The notes below the pieces were generated by a model. That model was not told where the DNA came from and did not search any database. It saw nothing but the letters and a program-made list of their open reading frames with translations. From assembly GCA_016183885.1 (NCBI GenBank), contig JACPDS010000027.1:1-7966 (forward strand): a stretch of 7,966 nucleotides of DNA. The letters are read 5' to 3'. Each line of letters begins with the position of its first letter. The first letter of the stretch is position 1. Below, piece after piece: positions 5,392 through 7,966 of this stretch. Made by a program: the position numbers and the translations under genes. Source of the DNA: Armatimonadota bacterium. Its GTDB lineage: Bacteria > Vulcanimicrobiota > JACPDS01.

Positions 5392-5739
5392 ATGGTAAAT
5401 TATATTAAATTAATTGAAGAGGAATATCTAAAAACAGATGCCCATGATTTTAAAGTTGGAGATACTTTAAAAGTGCAATTTAAAGTAATCGAAGGCGATA
5501 AAGAAAGACTTCAAACTTTTGAAGGAATCTGTATTGAAAGAAAAAATAAAGGAATAAATGAATCTTTTACTTTAAGAAGAATCGCTTCTCACGGCGTAGG
5601 AGTAGAAAAAACAATTTTAATTCACTCTCCCATACTTAAGAAAATTCAAGTAATAAAAAAAGGAAAGGTTAAAAGAGCAAGACTTTATTACCTACGGGAA
5701 AAAATAGGCAAAGAAAGAAAAATTCGGGAAAGAAAATAA
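5392..5739 (+). CDS. rplS: Ribosomal protein bL19
   Basis: A 115-residue protein matching bL19: FKVGDTLKVQFKV at 20-32, TFEGICIERKNKG at 42-54, SFTLRRIASHGVGVEKTILIHSP at 58-80, and GKVKRARLYYLREKIGK at 91-107. bL19 sits at the interface of the two subunits and makes contact with 16S rRNA. Length and sequence are ordinary, with a basic C-terminal tail. The ATG at 5392 is preceded by AAAGGA (5378-5383) with an 8-base spacer. Unlike the other genes here it has a clear promoter of its own plus a short untranslated leader. The stop is 16 bases before the ATG of the next gene. Confidence 0.98.
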   Translation: MVNYIKLIEEEYLKTDAHDFKVGDTLKVQFKVIEGDKERLQTFEGICIERKNKGINESFTLRRIASHGVGVEKTILIHSPILKKIQVIKKGKVKRARLYYLREKIGKERKIRERK

Positions 5740-5755
5740 AAAGTTTGTTTAATTT

Positions 5756-6387
5756 ATGAAATTTATTTCTATTACTACAACCCAATTAGCTGTATTTTTA
5801 GCGATTTTAATACTCATAAGAAGCATAATTTACTTTTTAGAAAAAAACAAAAAGTAACTTTAAGTAAAAAAGTTAAATATATTGTAAAAGAATATATTGA
5901 TAGTATAATTTTTGCAGGAATAACGGCTTTAATTATTGTTCAATTTATTGTAAGGCCTTTTTATATTCCTTCGGAAAGTATGCTTCCCACCCTGCAAAAG
6001 TGGGATTTTATCTTAGTAAATGAATTTGTTTATCGTTTTCATCTTCCTGAAAAAGGAGATATAGTAGTTTTCCATCCTCCGCCTTCGGCTTTTGCCGGAG
6101 ACAAAGAGTATATTAAAAGAATCATTGCTAAATCCGGAGATACATTTGAAGTTAAAGAAGGAAAAGTTTATTTAAACGGCGCGCCTCGATATGAACCTTA
6201 TATTTATACTCCCTGCGACTATGATTATCCAAAAACTATCATCCCTCCCGGGCATTTTTTTGTTATGGGCGATAATCGTTCCAATAGCGGGGATAGCCAT
6301 ATATGGGGATTTTTACCTCAAAAAAATATTGTCGGAAAAGCTTTTGTAATTTTTTGGCCTCCATGGAGAATTAAAATTTTAAAATGA
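5756..6387 (+). CDS. lepB: Signal peptidase I, split by an apparent -1 frameshift
   Basis: The gene lies in two frames. The first (ATG 5756 to TAA 5855-5857) encodes 33 residues with one hydrophobic segment (LAVFLAILILIRSIIYFL). The second, one frame back, encodes a basic linker, a second hydrophobic segment (SIIFAGITALIIVQFIV) and the whole catalytic domain. A -1 shift at A AAA AAC (5842-5848) joins them into 210 residues with nucleophile S75 in IPSESMLPTL, general base K121 in EYIKRI, and GDNRSNSGDS at 172-181. Two membrane segments before the active site match the proteobacterial LepB layout. Between the rplS stop and the catalytic Ser the second frame has no ATG, GTG or TTG. Its first ATG (5980) comes just after the Ser codon, so a protein starting there would be inactive. 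No ribosome binding site is seen before 5756. Signal peptidase I cleaves signal peptides on the outer face of the membrane. Confidence 0.85.
5842..5875 (+). promoter_or_regulatory. Candidate -1 frameshift signal: slippery heptamer plus weak hairpin
   Basis: A AAA AAC (5842-5848) fits the X XXY YYZ rule in the reading frame of the first part of lepB, two codons before its TAA stop. Six bases later begins a perfect 7-base inverted repeat, TAACTTT (5855-5861) and AAAGTTA (5869-5875), with a 7-base loop. The stem has a single G-C pair and would be weak. No Shine-Dalgarno-like stimulator is seen at the usual distance upstream. Alternatives are a true disabling frameshift, transcriptional slippage on the seven A, or a base missing from the assembly. 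Confidence 0.5.
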
Positions 6388-6896
6388 ATATTTCAAAAAA
6401 AATTAAAGAAAGCATAATTTATATTTTGCAGATAATTACATTAACTATAATTATTATTAATTTTATTGGAAGAGTTTCTATTATTAAAGGCAGCAGCATG
6501 GAACCAGAATTTCATAGCGGGGAGCGAGTAATCATTAATTTATTTAAATATTACTTTTCCGACCCTAAAAAATTCGAGGTAATTGTCTTTAAATGCCCTT
6601 ATGATCCTGATAAAATTTATATTAAAAGAGTAATTGCTCAAGGAGGAGAAAAACTGGAAATTAAAAATGGGGATGTTTACATTAACGACCAATTATCAAT
6701 CGAACCTTTTAAAATAAAAAAATATATTGAAAATTACGGCCCTATTCAAATTCCCAAGAATCATCTTTTTGTAATGGGAGATAATCGTCAAAATAGCGAA
6801 GATAGCCGTATTTTTGGCGCAATCCCTCTTAAATTAGTAAAAGGTAAAGCCGCTTTAATTTTTTGGCCTCTTGGCAGTTTAGAATTTGTCAAATGA
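6384..6896 (+). CDS. lepB: Signal peptidase I, second copy (single membrane segment)
   Basis: A 170-residue type I signal peptidase with one N-terminal membrane helix (about 10-29), typical of the short Gram-positive form. Active-site motifs are complete: nucleophile S38 in IKGSSMEPEF (34-43), general base K81 in IYIKRVIAQGG (78-88), and GDNRQNSEDSR at 132-142. The insert between these motifs (about 101-125) is short. The ATG overlaps the previous signal peptidase stop as ATGA (6384-6387), so translation is probably coupled; no separate ribosome binding site is clear. It shares motifs with the first copy, but the helices and middle parts differ, so the pair looks like diverged paralogues rather than a recent duplication. 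If the split first copy were inactive, this one could supply the activity. A run of eight A (6395-6402) in this gene leaves its frame intact. Confidence 0.95.
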   Translation: MNISKKIKESIIYILQIITLTIIIINFIGRVSIIKGSSMEPEFHSGERVIINLFKYYFSDPKKFEVIVFKCPYDPDKIYIKRVIAQGGEKLEIKNGDVYINDQLSIEPFKIKKYIENYGPIQIPKNHLFVMGDNRQNSEDSRIFGAIPLKLVKGKAALIFWPLGSLEFVK

Positions 6897-7615
6897 AGCT
6901 TAACTGGTATCCCGGCCATATGGCTAAAGCTTTTCGGGAAATTAAAGAAAATTTAAAATATATTGATTTAATTTTATACCTATTGGACAGTCGAATACCT
7001 CAAAGTTCTAGAAATCTAGAATTGGAGAATCTTTTTAAAAATAAAAAAGTTTTTTATATATTAACTAAAACCGACCTGGCCGATCCTTTAATTACGGAAA
7101 AATGGATTAAATATTTTAAAAAACAAAATAAACAAGTTATTCCATTTAACGTTTTTCAAAATAATAGCATAAAAAAATTAAAATCGGATATTAATAAAAT
7201 CCAAAATCCACCGGAGATAAAAATCCTCATTTTAGGCATTCCTAATATTGGCAAATCCACTTTAATTAATCAAATTACAGGTTTAAAAAAGACTAAAACC
7301 GGTAAATTAGCCGGTGTAACTAAAAATAAACAATGGATTAGTTTTAATGATTTTAAATTTTTAGATACACCCGGAATATTTTTTCCTAAAATTACTAATG
7401 AAGCTTCTGCCTGGCATTTAGCGGCAACAGGAGCGGTTAAAATAGAAAATTTACCTTTAGAAGAAATAACTTTACTTTTAATTAATTTTTTAGCTTCTAA
7501 AAACATTATTGCTAAAATAGAAAATTTTACAGCAGAAAAAACCGCTCTTTATATTATTAAAAGATTTCAAGATGGAAAATACGGGAGAATTTCCTTAGAA
7601 GAACCAAATGTTTAA
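6893..7615 (+). CDS. rbgA: Ribosome biogenesis GTPase RbgA (YlqF)
   Basis: A circularly permuted GTPase of the YlqF/RbgA family, which joins the immature 45S particle and promotes late assembly of the 50S subunit. It begins NWYPGHMAKAFREIKE (4-19), the family signature, then DSRIPQSSRN (32-41). G motifs follow in permuted order: G4 TKTD (58-61), G1 GIPNIGKST (115-123), G2 GVTKNKQW (141-148) and G3 DTPG (158-161). ATG 6893 is chosen because it overlaps the lepB stop as ATGA and starts right before the conserved NWYPGHM. A longer reading from 6863 would add ten residues encoded inside lepB. At 240 residues it is shorter than the Bacillus protein (about 280), mainly in the C-terminal domain, but the closing FQDGKYGRISLEE resembles the end of other members. 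G4 has Thr where Asn is usual. It overlaps rnhB by 8 bases. Confidence 0.96.
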   Translation: MKLNWYPGHMAKAFREIKENLKYIDLILYLLDSRIPQSSRNLELENLFKNKKVFYILTKTDLADPLITEKWIKYFKKQNKQVIPFNVFQNNSIKKLKSDINKIQNPPEIKILILGIPNIGKSTLINQITGLKKTKTGKLAGVTKNKQWISFNDFKFLDTPGIFFPKITNEASAWHLAATGAVKIENLPLEEITLLLINFLASKNIIAKIENFTAEKTALYIIKRFQDGKYGRISLEEPNV

Positions 7616-7966
7616 ATTAGAAAAAGAATTTAGAGCCGATTATAATTTAATTGCCGGCGTAGATGAAGCAGGCCGCGGTCCGCTAGCAGGACCAGTAGTA
7701 GCCGGCGCGGTTATTTTTAAGAATATTCCTAAAATTAAAAATTTAAAAGATTCTAAATTGCTTAAAGCTCAAGAAAGAGAAGAAATTTTCGAAAAGATAA
7801 AATTAAGCGCTTTAGAATTTCAAATTTCTATTTGCGATGTAGAATATATTAATCAAAATAATATCTTAAGAGCTACTTTAAAAGCTATGCAGGATGCTGT
7901 TTTAAAATTAAAAACTATTCCTGAATTAATTTTAATTGACGGGACTTTTACTATTCCCCAAATTTT
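7608..7966 (+). CDS. rnhB: Ribonuclease HII, N-terminal part (cut by window edge)
   Basis: The first 119 residues of RNase HII, which nicks DNA 5' of single ribonucleotides and cuts RNA in RNA-DNA hybrids. GVDEAGRGPLAGPVVAGAV (17-35) carries two catalytic acids, D19 and E20, and the GRG motif (22-24) that senses the ribonucleotide. LKDSKLL (46-52) and ILIDGT (108-113), with third acid D111, follow. The fourth acidic residue and the C-terminal helices lie beyond the window. The ATG at 7608 lies inside the end of rbgA (8-base overlap), with only a weak purine-rich stretch (TTAGAAGAA) upstream. The order rbgA then rnhB is the same as in Bacillus. Confidence 0.97.
   Translation, partial: MFKLEKEFRADYNLIAGVDEAGRGPLAGPVVAGAVIFKNIPKIKNLKDSKLLKAQEREEIFEKIKLSALEFQISICDVEYINQNNILRATLKAMQDAVLKLKTIPELILIDGTFTIPQI

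Noticed and set aside
5980..6387. A separate 135-residue signal peptidase starting at ATG 5980
   Set aside because: The codon just before this ATG is the catalytic serine (SESM). A protein starting here would lack the nucleophile and the membrane anchor, both of which are encoded in frame upstream.
6863..6892. Longer RbgA starting at 6863
   Set aside because: The ten extra residues come from the end of the lepB coding sequence in another frame, and the family motif NWYPGHM starts right after ATG 6893.
1..7966. CRISPR array, insertion sequence, rRNA, or 4.5S RNA gene near ffh
   Set aside because: No regularly spaced repeats with unique spacers, no transposase coding region, and no conserved rRNA or SRP RNA sequence could be recognised on either strand.

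Overview
This is an AT-rich bacterial window with strong AGGAGG-type ribosome binding sites. Most of it is a housekeeping operon for protein export, ribosome maturation and tRNA modification. The order ffh, rpsP, khpA, ylqD, rimM, trmD, rplS, signal peptidase, rbgA, rnhB matches the order I know from Bacillus and clostridial genomes. ylxM is missing upstream of ffh, and there are two signal peptidase genes instead of one or none. ylqD points towards Firmicutes or a related low-GC lineage, but the first signal peptidase seems to have two membrane segments, like the proteobacterial enzyme. I cannot name the phylum; an uncultivated lineage is possible.

Layout. Positions 1-511 (minus strand) hold the first 170 residues of a family 2 glycosyltransferase that runs off the window. 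A divergent promoter region follows. Positions 732-1344 hold a HigB/HigA-type toxin-antitoxin pair, with a palindrome lying over its -10 box. A roughly 300-base gene-free stretch holds a terminator-like hairpin and the ffh promoter. From 1645 to the right edge all genes are on the plus strand and mostly tightly packed: rimM/trmD, lepB1/lepB2, lepB2/rbgA and rbgA/rnhB overlap by 4 to 11 bases. rplS has its own extended -10 promoter. rnhB is cut by the right edge.

How the genes work together. Ffh targets nascent membrane and secreted proteins, and the signal peptidases remove their signal peptides. bS16 and bL19 are ribosomal proteins. RimM and RbgA help mature the 30S and 50S subunits. TrmD makes m1G37 in tRNA. 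KhpA binds RNA, and RNase HII removes ribonucleotides from DNA.

Most notable points: (1) the first signal peptidase gene is split between two frames at an A AAA AAC slippery heptamer, in exactly the phase needed for a -1 shift, and the downstream frame has no usable start codon that keeps the catalytic serine; (2) all three upstream promoters place the predicted transcription start at or within two bases of the start codon, implying leaderless mRNAs; (3) a seven-base-phased TTAAGNN repeat between khpA and ylqD folds back on itself; (4) a C/G-rich palindrome-like patch lies inside ylqD.
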